Of a stretch of DNA of 64,000 nt, positions 1-11,184 are shown piece by piece (positions within the stretch are counted from its first letter, which is position 1; each line of letters opens with the position of its first letter). The DNA is from Acephala macrosclerotiorum (taxonomy: Eukaryota; Ascomycota; Leotiomycetes; Helotiales; Mollisiaceae). Where the stretch lies: the NCBI GenBank assembly GCA_014904845.1, contig MU119280.1:66387-130386 (forward strand), written 5' to 3'. The position numbers and the translations under genes are program-made. Under the pieces are notes generated by a model that was not told the origin of the DNA, searched no databases, and was given only the letters and a program-made list of their open reading frames with translations.

Positions 1-385
1 CCGACTCCATCTAGCCAGTGATACGTAGCCACGAAGTTTCCTCCTGGATACCGGATCACGGGAATGTCGAGCTCTCGTAGAGCTGACAGGACGTCGGTGC
101 GGTAGCCATGAGAGTCTGAGAGAGGGTTGCCAGGGTCATAGATGCCTCCATAAATGCATCGTCCCATATGTCTGATGGCTCGTCAGATGAGTTTTTAAGG
201 GCTCTCATATCGAATGTACTCACTCCATGAACCCGCCATAGATGTTTGGGTCTATATGACGATGTCAGTTAATTGCCTATCCTATCCTTGGACAAGCAAA
301 TCTTGCCTATCTTTGACAACCTCCTCGTAGCATCAATGTTGATAGAGAAGGGTTCCTCTTCTGAGATTCTCGTGAAAGTGGTCAT
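1..385 (-). CDS. GH51 alpha-L-arabinofuranosidase, 5' part (continues past the window start)
   Basis: Releases terminal L-arabinofuranose from arabinan, arabinoxylan or arabino-oligosaccharides. Three exons can be read: 385-307, 251-224 and 171-1. They join without a frame break and give a start [11 protein letters not shown], then [15 protein letters not shown] and [13 protein letters not shown], which are the conserved N-terminal blocks of the GH51 family. The catalytic acid/base and nucleophile lie beyond the window. No signal peptide is visible, as in the intracellular-type fungal GH51 enzymes. The first intron (306-252) has a GC donor (GCAAGA) with a TAACTGAC branch region and ATATAG acceptor; the second (223-172) is an ordinary GT-AG intron. 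The gene is divergent from the sugar transporter starting at 1151. Family assignment is secure; the exact substrate is inferred. Confidence 0.9.
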
Positions 386-1150
386 GTTTGCTCGAGTTTC
401 TTTTCGTTCAGTTTCTCAGCTCCTGTAAAGCAATGCCTCTTTTTGAGGAAGTCGTCTCCTTTCTGAAGCACAGATCCCCGATTAGCATTCCCTGACAGTT
501 CACGAGAGCTTCAATTGTGCCACATTTCCAAATCCAATAACCTTTACCGCATGTCGACGCATGATTGGAGCGCATGTAACCTCCAAACACCCATCCATGC
601 ACGCGGTGTTGGCTGTTGAAGCGGTCAGCCTCGGGAGTGACGGGATTTGTTTTTCCACGCGCCTAGCGGGGCATTTGTGAGGCTTGTCTTTCCTTGTCAA
701 TCCCCACACTGCACACTGCACACTGCACACTGCACCCACCAGAGCTCACCACCTGATGTTGCCCTCTTTCCCTCGGCTCCAGTCCTCCGAACAACAGCCA
801 ATCCAGAAATTGATCAAAGAAGGCCTGTGGCCGAACCTAACGGGTAACGGCTCCAAAGCCACAGTATCACACTTATGCGTTCCAATCGCGATGCTGCTCC
901 ATATAGTCGACAGATGTGACAGGGAAGCTCCCATGTGTAGTAACGAGACATGCGGGGGAGACTGGGGGAACATTGGGAAGACTGGGGTAGCTCCATGCGA
1001 CGAGATACTGTGCTATTTTTCCATGTGGACGAGATATATATTGTCAACACCGCTCTGGAGAAAGTTTTCTCCCTCCTCCCCATTTCACTTCTTTGGAAGT
1101 CCTGTCATTCTTCATAGTCCTTTGAAGCCTGCAAGGCCACAGTCGCAAAC
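386..1150. promoter_or_regulatory. Shared divergent promoter region, GH51 / sugar transporter
   Basis: 765 bp between the two start codons with no convincing coding sequence. It holds a 7-bp tandem repeat (705-732). Three matches to the fungal CreA/CRE1 consensus SYGGRG lie close together: GCGGGG at 952-957 and CTGGGG at 962-967 and 982-987, about 165-200 bp before the transporter ATG. A reverse-strand match (CCCCAC) lies at 702-707. Several matches of so short a motif are expected by chance in this length, so only their clustering is suggestive of carbon catabolite control. Confidence 0.5.
705..732. repeat. Tandem repeat, 7-bp unit CACACTG x4
   Basis: Four exact consecutive copies of CACACTG inside the divergent promoter. 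No function can be assigned. Confidence 0.9.
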
Positions 1151-3041
1151 ATGGTTCTCAAGCCAAAGATGTACCAGGTGAGCAATTTGTTACCTGGAGC
1201 CGGTCCAACGCTAATTCCAAGCAGTTCCTCGTGGGCGTGTTCGCCTCAATGGGATCAATCCTTTTCGGATACGATCTTGGTGTGATAGCTGAAGTTATTG
1301 CTTCCAGTTCATTCGTCGATTTCTTCAACAACCCAACCAGTACGCAAACGTAAGTGAAACATCGAAAATGGATGGGACATTGGGTTGACAGGCTTCAGTG
1401 GTATCGTGGTATCGTTCTTCACAGGTGGTGCTTTCTGCGGTGCTGGATTGGCAGGACCTGTAAGCACACATTAATTTCTTTCTCTCTCGGAAGCGGTCGA
1501 CTAACTGTCTCGCAGGCTGGTGATAGACTGGGACGAAGATGGACCATTGTGATCGGCTCGATCGTCTACTTGTTGGGAGGTGCTCTCCAAACTGGTGCTG
1601 CTAACTTGAACATGCTATGGGCTGGCCGTTGGCTTGCAGGAGTTGGTGTTGGATTCCTCGTCATGATTATTCCTCTCTACCAATCCGAGATCGCACATCC
1701 CAGCATCAGAGGCACAATCACCTCCTTACAGCAGTTCATGTTAGGCATTGGTGCCTTTGTCGCTGGATGGATCAGTTACGGGACATTCGTTGGACTTACC
1801 GACCAAGCTCAATGGCGCTTGCCTCTTGGTCTCCAGATGCTTCCTGCTGTTGTACTCGGTCAGTTTCATTCTCCCACGTGAGCCGGGACAATGCTGATAC
1901 TATCGTGACAGGTGCATTGATCATGCTGTTCCCAGAGAGTCCTCGTTGGCTCATCGATCATGGTCGTCCAGACGAAGGACTCCAGACACTTGCAAGACTC
2001 CATTCGAACGGCAATGAAGACGATCCTTGGGTCCGAGCTGAATTCGACCAAATCCAAGACAGCATTACTCATGAGCATGAGAATGAAGCCAAGTCCTACA
2101 TCGAACTCTTTACAAACAGATCCTCGTTCCGCCGTGTCCTCCTCGCTTGCGCTCTTCAAGCTTCCATCCAAATGACTGGTGTTTCTGCCATTCAATATTA
2201 CAGTGTCACCATCTATGGAGCCATTGGCATCAAAGGTTCGGACGCTCTCAAGTACCAGGCTATCAACAACATCATTGCTCTTGTGGGTGAAGCCTGCTGT
2301 GTCTTGTTCGTCGACAAGCTCGGAAGAAGACGACCACTTATTTTTGGTAACTTGGCCAATATGGTCTGCTTCCTCATCGCTTGTATTCTGATCGGTATGT
2401 ATTCTATCCCCAGCAGAGAACGTCGCCTAATAGAAAGCAGCAAAGTTCCCTCCTGGATCTCTGAACAACCACGCTGCAGGGTGGGGTTTCATCATCATGT
2501 AAGAACCTCCTTTATCTCCTTCAAAACCCTAGCCTCTAATACTTTCCAGGACGTGGCTCTACAACTTCTCCTTCTCCGCCACTTGTGGGCCGTTGTCTTG
2601 GGTCATCCCCGCCGAAATCTTCGATACCCGTACCCGTTCCAAAGGTGTATCCATCGCAACCATGGTCTCATTCGCCTTCAACACTCTTATCGGACAAGTT
2701 ACAGGCACCGCCATGAAGAACATCGGCTACAAGTACTACTTCGTTTTCATCATCTGCAACTTCACGAACGCTGTCTTCTTCTACCTCTTCTTACCTGAGA
2801 CCAAGAACTTACCTCTTGAAGAGATGGCATATTTAGTGAGTCAATGGGTAAATGGATCTTCATGTCCTAACATATATGGTAGTTTACGCATGCACCATTC
2901 TTGGTTGCTGGCCACGATAAGTCTAAGTACAAGGCAGGTTATGCCGAGGACCTCGAGAGACGAGCTCTTGAAATTCAGGATAAGCATGCGATTGTTGATG
3001 CGCATGAGCATGAGCATGTTGAGAATGAGCCGAAGATCTAA
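1151..3041 (+). CDS. MFS sugar transporter (sugar porter family), 512 aa, 8 exons
   Basis: Plasma-membrane monosaccharide uptake permease. Exons: 1151-1177, 1225-1339, 1392-1459, 1516-1858, 1912-2394, 2441-2498, 2550-2835, 2883-3041; together they are in frame and end at TAA. Sugar-porter hallmarks appear in order: FGYDLGV in helix 1, GDRLGRR after helix 2, LFPESPRWL before the central loop, VDKLGRRR after helix 8 and LPETKNLPLEEM at the end of helix 12, followed by a His/Glu-rich tail. The 512-residue length is normal. The second donor is uncertain: GTACGC at 1340 keeps the frame, while the better-looking GTAAGT at 1350 breaks it. The exon 6 acceptor is a tandem AAGCAG site, so it may begin at 2438 or 2441. 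Divergence from a GH51 arabinofuranosidase suggests L-arabinose or another pentose as substrate, which is inference. Confidence 0.88.
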
Positions 3042-3846
3042 GTGGTTGGTGGAGAATAAGAGAGGAGGTCGTGTTCTTTGAAGTAGGGGGGAAGTTGACA
3101 TCATAGTCGAGATACCATAATGATGAAAGCAAATTGTTTCATTCAAACACTTAACATTACTTTCCTGTTCCGACTTCGGCCTTAAATTAAGGGTATTGAG
3201 TGAAATTATTCCAAAGTCCCGGGATCTGTGGATCATTAAAGATGTATCATTCCGCCCAGCTGAACACTGAGATTAAAAGCTCTAATATCGTCCCTCTGGT
3301 AAAAAAAATCCCGTCAAAACATTGTCTTCGCTGCTACTCATTCTTAAGTCAAGAAAGCTTGCTACAGAGATTTGTGAAATACGCAAGGAGTGAAATCAAT
3401 GTAAACCCGATATAGATATTAAATTTTTGTAATAATATCAATGCAAGGACGTACCCTACCGTTGCCTATTCTCCCATGCTGCCGAGTATTTTCGAAACTA
3501 GCGCGACCATTGTCTAAGCTACAACTATGACTTTTTGGGAATGAGAATGTACCAAGTTTTGGGGTACTTTAAACAACGGCAAGATCGAATCCTCTCCGCA
3601 AATACGTGCGAGTTAAACAAAACCGCTAAAAATTAATACATAGCAACCATAACTACATATCAATCAAAAAACAGCACCTGGGATGAAGATGAATATTGTA
3701 AGCGTATAGCAGGAGTTTATATACTAGGTACAGATCCAAAGTGAAGCTATCATGTGCTCATACCATATGTACAGAATCTATCCTAAATCTATCCCTTTCC
3801 CTATCGTATATGCATAAAGTCATCGCCCGTATCCACACCGAGCCCC
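3042..3846. other. Convergent intergenic region
   Basis: About 805 bp between the 3' ends of the transporter and the peroxidase-like gene. I see only low-complexity AT-rich stretches and no coding sequence or RNA gene. Confidence 0.5.
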
Positions 3847-4505
3847 TTAGCTTGAACTAGTAATTCCCAACAAAACCCCAATCGTCTGCAGCGTAGGGTC
3901 CAGCACCTTGCCAGTGATGGGATCCAATCCTCTCAACGCAGCCTTCAACGTACTCTCAGTCAAAGTCAAGCCCTCCGGCAACTCCTCTCCGTTCGCAATG
4001 TTCAACTCAAAGATCACTGTCACCCATCATTAGCACTCATCCACTCAACGTCACATCAAAAATTTGAAAACTTACTCGCAGCAAGAGATCCCAAAGTAGT
4101 AGGCTCAGCAGTAGGTCTCCACCCCTCCTCATACGGCAACCTCTCCTCCTCAAAAAGGCTCCCCACATACTCAATGAGCACCACGCCCGTGGTAGGATCA
4201 CCCATTGTGCTGAGATAGATGACCGCCTCTCCGTAACTGAAGATGAATTGTACGTGGTTTGCGAGTGCGTTGAGTCCGGGGCAGGGGGAACGGACGTCGC
4301 CTGGTCGGGGGCCGAGAAAAGGTGGGTAGGGTGTGTTGTCTCTTCCTATGAGGATAGGGGAGGAGACTTTGTCACGGGAGACAAGGCGAGGGCTTGGGAG
4401 TATTTTCTTGCTGGCCGCGTCTCTGGGGAGGTCCATATTTGAGAGCATGCCTGGGAGAGCGGAGGTTGTGCCCAAGAGCGCTGTGAGGGCGAGGAGGGAA
4501 TGCAT
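3847..4505 (-). CDS. Heme-thiolate peroxidase (chloroperoxidase/UPO-like) lacking its core, 199 aa
   Basis: Exons 4505-4076 and 4016-3847. The N-terminus MHSLLALTALLGTTSALP looks like a secretion signal. The protein then reads into SPCPGLNALANH, the family's proximal heme-ligand motif (the Cys of PCP), and passes directly to FSYGEAVIYLSTMGDP and EEERLPYEEGWRPTAEP, which normally lie near the C-terminus. Roughly 120-130 residues are missing, including the region of the family's acidic Glu-His-Asp/Glu-Gly-Asp motif that supports acid-base catalysis and a cation site. No intron can hide the missing part: the junction is continuous and a candidate GT..AG there is only 17 nt. The reading frame is otherwise open to a natural-looking end. 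It may be a non-catalytic derivative, a young pseudogene or an assembly collapse. Confidence 0.75.
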
Positions 4506-6445
4506 TTTGAAGGTATTCAAAAGAGTGATACAAGAGAAGAAGAATGCAAGAAACAGAATATGAAAGTCCAGAGTCCAAAGGAGAAATACCTCTTTATCAA
4601 ACCTCACCCATATATATACACTAGTACACAAAAGCCTCTCCTTCCATCCAATCACCACAACAGGAACAAACATGACCAACTTCCCCTGCCAGATCTCAAA
4701 TCTCGATCACAGCTTGATGGCCAATTTGGTGACTTCACCAAAATCTCATTCACCCAAACAAGAAAAGATCCCCTCAGACTTGGGTGTTTTTGAGGAAGGC
4801 GCGAGCCTCCAGCCGAAGTTGTCGAGACGCTGAGAATAAACTTAAGACGGCGGGAGCGACGGTGCGGAGATCTGGCGTAGGTGGCGCGCCTAGGATCTCG
4901 GGATTTTTCTCCTGGAATATGCTGAAGTTGCTGGGGATCTTCGGAGAGACCCGTAAGGGAATAAAATGATCGTGATGTGGGGGGTTTCTCGTCGCTTGGT
5001 ATGAGGTTAGTGGTACGTGAAAGCACCGAATTGATAGGGACATTATCATTGTCGAAAGCTTAAATTTAGACTTAAGCATTCTGGTGAATATCGTCCCGTC
5101 TTATGCAGGGGGAGATCGGATGGATGACTGCCGGAGGAGGAAAGCTTCCGAATGCTAGAGACAAGCCGCGCGTAGCTCCAACATCCCAGCCCCGGACGGA
5201 GGAGATCGTGGGACGGAATAAGAGATTAGGCCGATTAAGTTCCCATCTCATGCCAGTAATAAGTTTGTTCTTTCCTATAGCCTTTTTTGAAATAACCTCC
5301 CAATGTGTATAGACAGAGCATATCATTGTCCCACACTTCCTCGGACTTTGAAAAAGAAACTCGAGCTGAACTTCGAGCAAGATCCGATGAGGGTTTTGGG
5401 AGATCATGTTATAAGCTATACTTGGCTCCTCGGCTTTCATTCTTAAGTCCTGATGACTGTACTTAAATTCGTGGTACTTTAGTGCATTACTTTTTTCGAA
5501 CACTGTGAGACAATCAGAGATCGGAATGTGGGAACGAAGGAGTATTGAGAAGAGAGCTTGAAGCGGAAACGTCGAAGTCCACTTACCCCTTCACCAGGCA
5601 CTCATCGAAATCGTATTGTCTGCTCCTTATGTGCAGCCTTCATCCCCCTATCTCTCCGCTGCAAGATGTTGAATGAAAAACTGACATTTTTCTTTTCAGA
5701 CGAGCCAGCCTGACCCCAATCATTTCAAAAGGCACTCGCCTCTTCAGCGATATCTGGCTCGCCAAATACACGTCAAGGGGACCCTAGCTCCATCTCAAAT
5801 GTCTGCAAGCTAGCGAGATGTTTGGATTATCTTTTCATTTGTTTCTTCTGCTTGGAATCTCGGTACAGGCTCTTCTTTCCAATACCTAATGATCCCTTTC
5901 TCTTCCAACATTTGATCCAACTCCGCTTCCCCGTAGCGTTCGCAAGAATTCAATACCCTCCTTCATCTATCACCGCCCATCATATCATAAATCGACCGTC
6001 CGTGCTGTCTGTCACTCGTCTAGAGCGTCCAAAACCCGAGGCCAACCTGGCTTCAACATATCAAACCAAAGGACACTAAAAATAATAAACGAGGGCGTAG
6101 CAGCAATGGTATTGTACAAACGCACAAGTTTTGAACGGAGCATGCATGATCTCAAGCTTCCCAGATGCTGTCTGTTGATCCTGGTGCTATCGACCGAAGA
6201 ATAGGGCTGTTGCAACGAATGCCAGAAAATAATGCTGTGTATGTGTTTAACGCCGACTCCGCTATGCAATGATTAAGACCGCGTTCTTCGCATGATTGAA
6301 AAAAATGACTATTTCGCGCCAATTCGCCTGTCTATATCCGTTTTGACGCATGATATTCGTACCGCTTCTCGTATGTATTATGGATTTGGTAAATTTCGAT
6401 TCGATGTTTACAGGTGCTGCTGCTTTCGAGGGCCGCAGGACCGGA
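4506..6445. other. Intergenic region without a recognised gene
   Basis: About 1.9 kb upstream of the peroxidase-like gene and downstream of KRE6/SKN1. Several short open frames occur on both strands, the longest about 143 codons on the minus strand at 5072-5503. None shows recognisable motifs or a convincing spliced structure. Confidence 0.4.
4610..4620 (-). promoter_or_regulatory. Possible TATA box of the peroxidase-like gene
   Basis: A TATATATA run on the minus strand about 105 bp upstream of the ATG at 4505. This is a reasonable distance for a fungal core promoter but is only a short motif. Confidence 0.35.
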
Positions 6446-8622
6446 TCAGCTACTGGCGGCTGTGCAGCCATCAACAAGACTGTTGGTAGGCCAATCATAC
6501 TTGGTCTTGCTCCAGAGGGTCAAATTCTGATTTGCATCTGTGGATGGTCAGTCAGTAGCGGCATGATGAAACTTGAACAATATGTGAACTTACAAGGCTC
6601 TGGGTGGTTCTTGATGTACGTTGTTGTTGGATAGCCCTCTGGGTCACAAGTGACCGACTCACTACCCTCTGGCTGATATATGCGAATGTAATCGAATCTC
6701 ATAGTCGCTGGCATCAAGTCTGCCAAATTGGGCAAGAAGACCGTAGCGAAGCTGTTCGACATACCAAAGTTCATGACAAGGGCTAATGGTTCTTCTGGAA
6801 CAATTCGCTGTCCGACATTGCCGTTTGGTCGAAGGGAACGGTGATCCATGTGCCAGGTATAGTTGTCCCCGACGAACCAGGTAATATCCCCTGATCCACC
6901 AGGAGTGTACTCAAAACCATATGTCTGATAGGCATTTCCATCATACCACTCATTATTCAGCCAAGTCACACCAGACAATGCCTCTTGATACGGTCCACCA
7001 CGATACACGTTCATGCCAGTAATCGAAGTGTCGTAAACCTCTAAGAATTCATAGTCGGGTTGATACCAAATATCGAAAGGTGCAGCTTGGAAAGACTGAG
7101 AAGCGGCTCCAGTGGCAGCGTCGTACTGGCCTGGTCCCATGAACGCAACACTAGCCTCAAGAGCATCGATTTCAGGCGCTGATCGAGAAATTCCAGCAGA
7201 AGGATGGTCTTGGTTCTTGCAAGTGCAAGCAGGTAAACGCATTCCAGGCAGCCAACTAAGACCGTCGGGTGAACTCTGATTTGCCGTAATACCAGCGTCA
7301 CACTTATCCCAGTAACTATAGGGCCAAAGTCCGTCCGTGGTGGCCGGATACCCAGGTCGACCAAGATTTCCCATAGCCCAAAAGCCTGGCCAGAAACCTT
7401 CGATGTCTCCGCGGCCAGGCAGAGAAATACTCGCTTCCAAACGACCTCCCTTGAAACACAATTGGTTCCACGATTGAACCATGCCAGATCGATAGTTGAG
7501 ATTGTGGCTTTGGAAAGCGTCGAATTTTAGGTTGAGAGTTCCATTTGCAGTCGAAACAGCATCCGGGTCGTACCATTCGAGATCCTGAGTTACACCATAC
7601 CAGATGTCTACAGCTTGGAAGTATGGATCATCGCCTTCGTAGAACGTTCGCCCATCGGTGTTAAATTCATCGGAGAACTGAGGACATTAGCACGGGTGTG
7701 GAAACCTATAGATCGAGCCCACTACTTACCACCAACTGGAGCTTGTCACCATCATGCGAGGTCTTCGTATACGCGCTCTCTGGGGTGTGTGGGTCAACAA
7801 GACCAACTCTTTGATTCTTAAGCAACGCAAGGGAATCCGACAAGCAATCCGGATCCGTGGAACAGGTGTTGGTCGGTACACCCACGACAGTTCGGACGAA
7901 AGTTCTATTTCCGTTAGTACGAGCAAGAAAATTACCGTGGAGGCAACGTACAACACCGGGTAGCCAATAAATAACACAAGAACTCCAATGGTAATCAGTA
8001 CTAAACCTCCCACGTTCACAAGAGCTCTCTTGTTCCATATATCACACTTCTCATCCTTGTCATCTGGTCCTGGATTATGCAACCAATCGTCCTTCTCAAC
8101 ATCTTCTGGGAACAGTAATAACCCCGCAGATGGCATAATGTTGTATTTTTCAGAAACGGTTTGGGTATTGACGTTGTCATCGTCACTTCCAGCTCTTGAA
8201 GGCGCCCTCGAATCGTCGAAAGGGGAGGCGAATGGAGATATGAATGGTCCACGACTATCTCTGCTCCCCGCTTCTGAGCTCCAGCTCGTCCTCCGTGATG
8301 ACATTGTAGATGCTGCTCGGGTCGGACTATCTATGGGCGAGTCTTGGTATGGTCTTGGTGTGCCCCTTGATCGTGTTGGTGGAATTAGGAGAGAGTCTGA
8401 CGACTCTGCTATTCCAGGAGAGCCATACATGCCGGGACCTAGTCGTGATGAATTCACAGAAGGTCCTCTCGCTGGTGGTAATAGATTTCTTGACAAACCT
8501 GGCGTTCCAGGCGTCGCCGTTTGCGAGTCGTCGGAGCGCATACTTTCTAACAGGTCTCCTCCGCTCCCTGAATTGACAGTGATATGTAAAGGTCGGACAG
8601 GTCTTAGGCCGTCGGAAGCCAT
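6446..8622 (-). CDS. KRE6/SKN1-family beta-glucan synthesis protein, 673 aa
   Basis: Type II membrane protein of the secretory pathway needed for cell-wall beta-1,6-glucan in yeast. Exons 8622-7952, 7904-7730, 7677-6594 and 6537-6446 give one frame. Layout: a Ser/Pro-rich cytosolic tail (about residues 1-195), a single membrane helix (about 200-223, ALVNVGGLVLITIGVLVLF), then a GH16-like lumenal domain with FSDEFNTDGRTFYEGDD, the substrate-cleft region WPGFWAMGNLGRPGY and EIDALEAS, which matches the GH16 catalytic pattern E-x-D-x-x-E. It ends in a short Cys-containing tail. Length and order match filamentous-fungal homologues. The start was chosen as the first ATG of the open N-terminal exon; an additional upstream exon cannot be excluded. 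Confidence 0.92.
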
Positions 8623-11184
8623 AGGAATGGTAGGAAAACAATACGAATTATGGTATCGAAAAAGCTTCTCTCATCTGCCACGTCGGTACCACCGAGACTG
8701 GTTGAGGGCTGGAATGTTCGACCAAGCGATGGAGAATGTGGTTGGATCGTCGAGCCCGACTCAATCCTTCCGATATTTCCAAAGATCCAATCGGTTGCGC
8801 AGCCTGAGAATTGAGTTTGTGCGTTATTCGTGAGTTGCGCGGCACTGGTGTTGAAGATGAAGCAGGGCGAACAGAGCGAGGAGGGATCCAAAAAGGAGAT
8901 TGAAGAACTCCCGAGACGGTTGAGAAGGGCAACGAGTGACAATTCGATTTTGATAGTCGAATGAAGGCCGAAAGAGAGGAGAGGAGAGTCGTGCAGGACC
9001 GTTGACGACGTTTCCTGGCGGTGGTGAGCGTTGGAGGTTGCAGGTGGTTGGTGTTCTGAAATTAGGAGAGTGTTGGTTGATGGTTGATGGTTCAGGGATT
9101 CGAGGTTTCTGATGGTGGCTTTGCCCTTAGCGAAGTTGTCAGGCAGGGGGGGCGAACATGCAAACTGCAAGCCCGTGGTGCCTGCTTCAGGTCCGATCGT
9201 GATGGTGGAAGAGAAAGATGGGCGTGCGAGTGCCACAACACGATGCAGAAGTTGCTACGATACGATACGATACCATACGATACGATACAATGAAATACAA
9301 TACGATACAATCCGGGCTACTTCGTATTGTTGCGGTGGCAATCGATTGTGCGTGTCTACTGTAGCTTCTTCTTCTCTCGTATTGTCAATAACGTGCCCGT
9401 GGGTGAAGGGGACGCTCGCTAACTTTACTTCGTCTGGAGTAGATCGGCTGGGTTTGGCGCTGACTGCTGAGCGTCTGTACCTGAGAACTCGGGCTAGTTC
9501 AGGGGAAAGAGTCCGCCGCGAGATGCGAGATGCCCACAGAAAGTCCACAGTATTTTGATTTGATGGGTAATTGTTAATTGTTAAGCTTGAAGATGGAGCA
9601 GATGGAGCAGATAAGAAGTGTTAATTGTTCATCCTCAAGATACAGTGGGCATTCATGATGCTCGAATGCAATCAATCAATTAATCAATCAATTAATTCTT
9701 CTTCACGGCACTTTCCATCCAAAATTCCTTGAAAACAAGAACTGGCCGCTGGCCGCTGAAGATCTCGCTGCACTTGCCGCCCCCCTCGTTGGCTGCGGGT
9801 GCGCGTCCAGTGCTATTCTTATCCTCCGCCTCACACAGCGGATAAAGTAAAGTGTGCCTCTTTCAACTCCCTGCTCTGCGGAAGTGCCATCGGAAATGAC
9901 GACACTGCATGCATGAAGAAACTCGCTCTGCCCTGACAACACCTTTCTCCAGCTTGGGAAGCGACTTTTGCTTCTTCGTTGTGCGATGAGCTGCAAACAT
10001 ATGGAGCTGGTATTACTGGGAAATGTCCAGATTGCCACGTGGCGTTTGCTGCAGAAGTTCATGTAAAAAGCTTAGATGAGCCCATACATACTACGTATGC
10101 ATGATCAGACAATCTCGCCAAGCCGCGTAGGTGAGGTTCGATCGGAAGAAGGAGGGATGAGCATGTGATTGGCTGGCAGATGAAACTGAAGATATACGCA
10201 CCCTTTCAGTCATAGCCACACTGCTTTCGAAGAAACGTGTGAACTCCACGTGATATTACGCCATGTCTCAAACGCTAGGTGTTGGAGATCAAAGTGGGCC
10301 TAGGAGATCCTCATCTTAGATCCCAGGGCGCCCGATCAGGGGCTGGCGATCAACTTGTTCGTCTTCCTGTTGCATTCGCACGTATCTTTGGGTGTTCTCA
10401 TGTCAGATCTTGAGCGGCTGATTCCAGTTGTTGGTGGCTGTCACAAGAAACAATAAACCTGGAGATTGGTCGGGGACAGTTGTAATCTCAGAATCAATCA
10501 ACCAGAGTCAGAACGCGTCATCGCATTCTGTGTGCCTATTCATTGGGTCCGTTTCTCCTTACAGAGTCATTTATTCTGGACTATGTTGGTTTCTGTCACT
10601 GTTCTCTTTCAGCCGCCGCCAGAAGGTCGTCTCTGAGCGCTGTTTCATCATAGCTTGATTCTTTGTTTGTGATTCATCTTTCAGCCTCAAGGATCGAGGC
10701 ATATGTTGGCGTCGTCGGCCGAAGCCGAGGTTCATATCAAGTAAGACATTGCAGTTCCTATTTGGCTTCAGGAAAACAAAGCAAGATTCCATCAGGTCCT
10801 TTGATCGTGACCCATCTCAGATTGATGTTGGGGGCTTGTAGAATAATTCAGGCTCGTAGGTTCTAGTGGACCTAGAACACGTTTGTAATGCAGCTTGTGA
10901 AGCATTTGTAGATGAGGTTGAGTTGAAGACCAATATTCTGGTTGCGAGGAATGTTCAAGTGAAACTGTGAAAGTGTATACTTATGCTAGAGGGGTTGTTA
11001 GAATAAACGCGGAAGAGGTTTTTTGGTAATGTGAAGTGGAAAGGCTCGAGAAGAGCCGATGAACCGAATTTGGCCGTTTATTTGGAGGAAGACGTGGACC
11101 AAAAACAGGACCCATCTGACCAGAGGCGTCGTTGAAAATGAAGAGCTTTGAAGTGCAGGCGTTTGCACGAGTGACAGAAGGTTG
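8623..11184. other. Long upstream region of KRE6/SKN1, no gene seen
   Basis: About 2.5 kb with the pentamer repeat and a CAAT/TTAA-rich low-complexity run near 9667-9697. Open frames are short and unrecognised. It probably holds the KRE6 promoter and 5' UTR plus non-coding DNA. Confidence 0.4.
9256..9310. repeat. Pentamer microsatellite, TACGA-type, 11 units
   Basis: Eleven 5-bp units, mostly TACGA with TACCA, TACAA and TGAAA variants, lie about 630-690 bp upstream of the KRE6/SKN1 start codon. The unit length is not a multiple of three and nothing suggests coding. Confidence 0.9.

Noticed and set aside
1..8622. Secondary-metabolite or CAZyme gene cluster at the left end
   Set aside because: GH51, an MFS carrier, a peroxidase remnant and KRE6/SKN1 do not share a pathway beyond the first two, and no synthase, regulator or tailoring set is present.
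7988..8833. 281-codon open frame on the plus strand
   Set aside because: Antisense shadow of the KRE6/SKN1 N-terminal exon.
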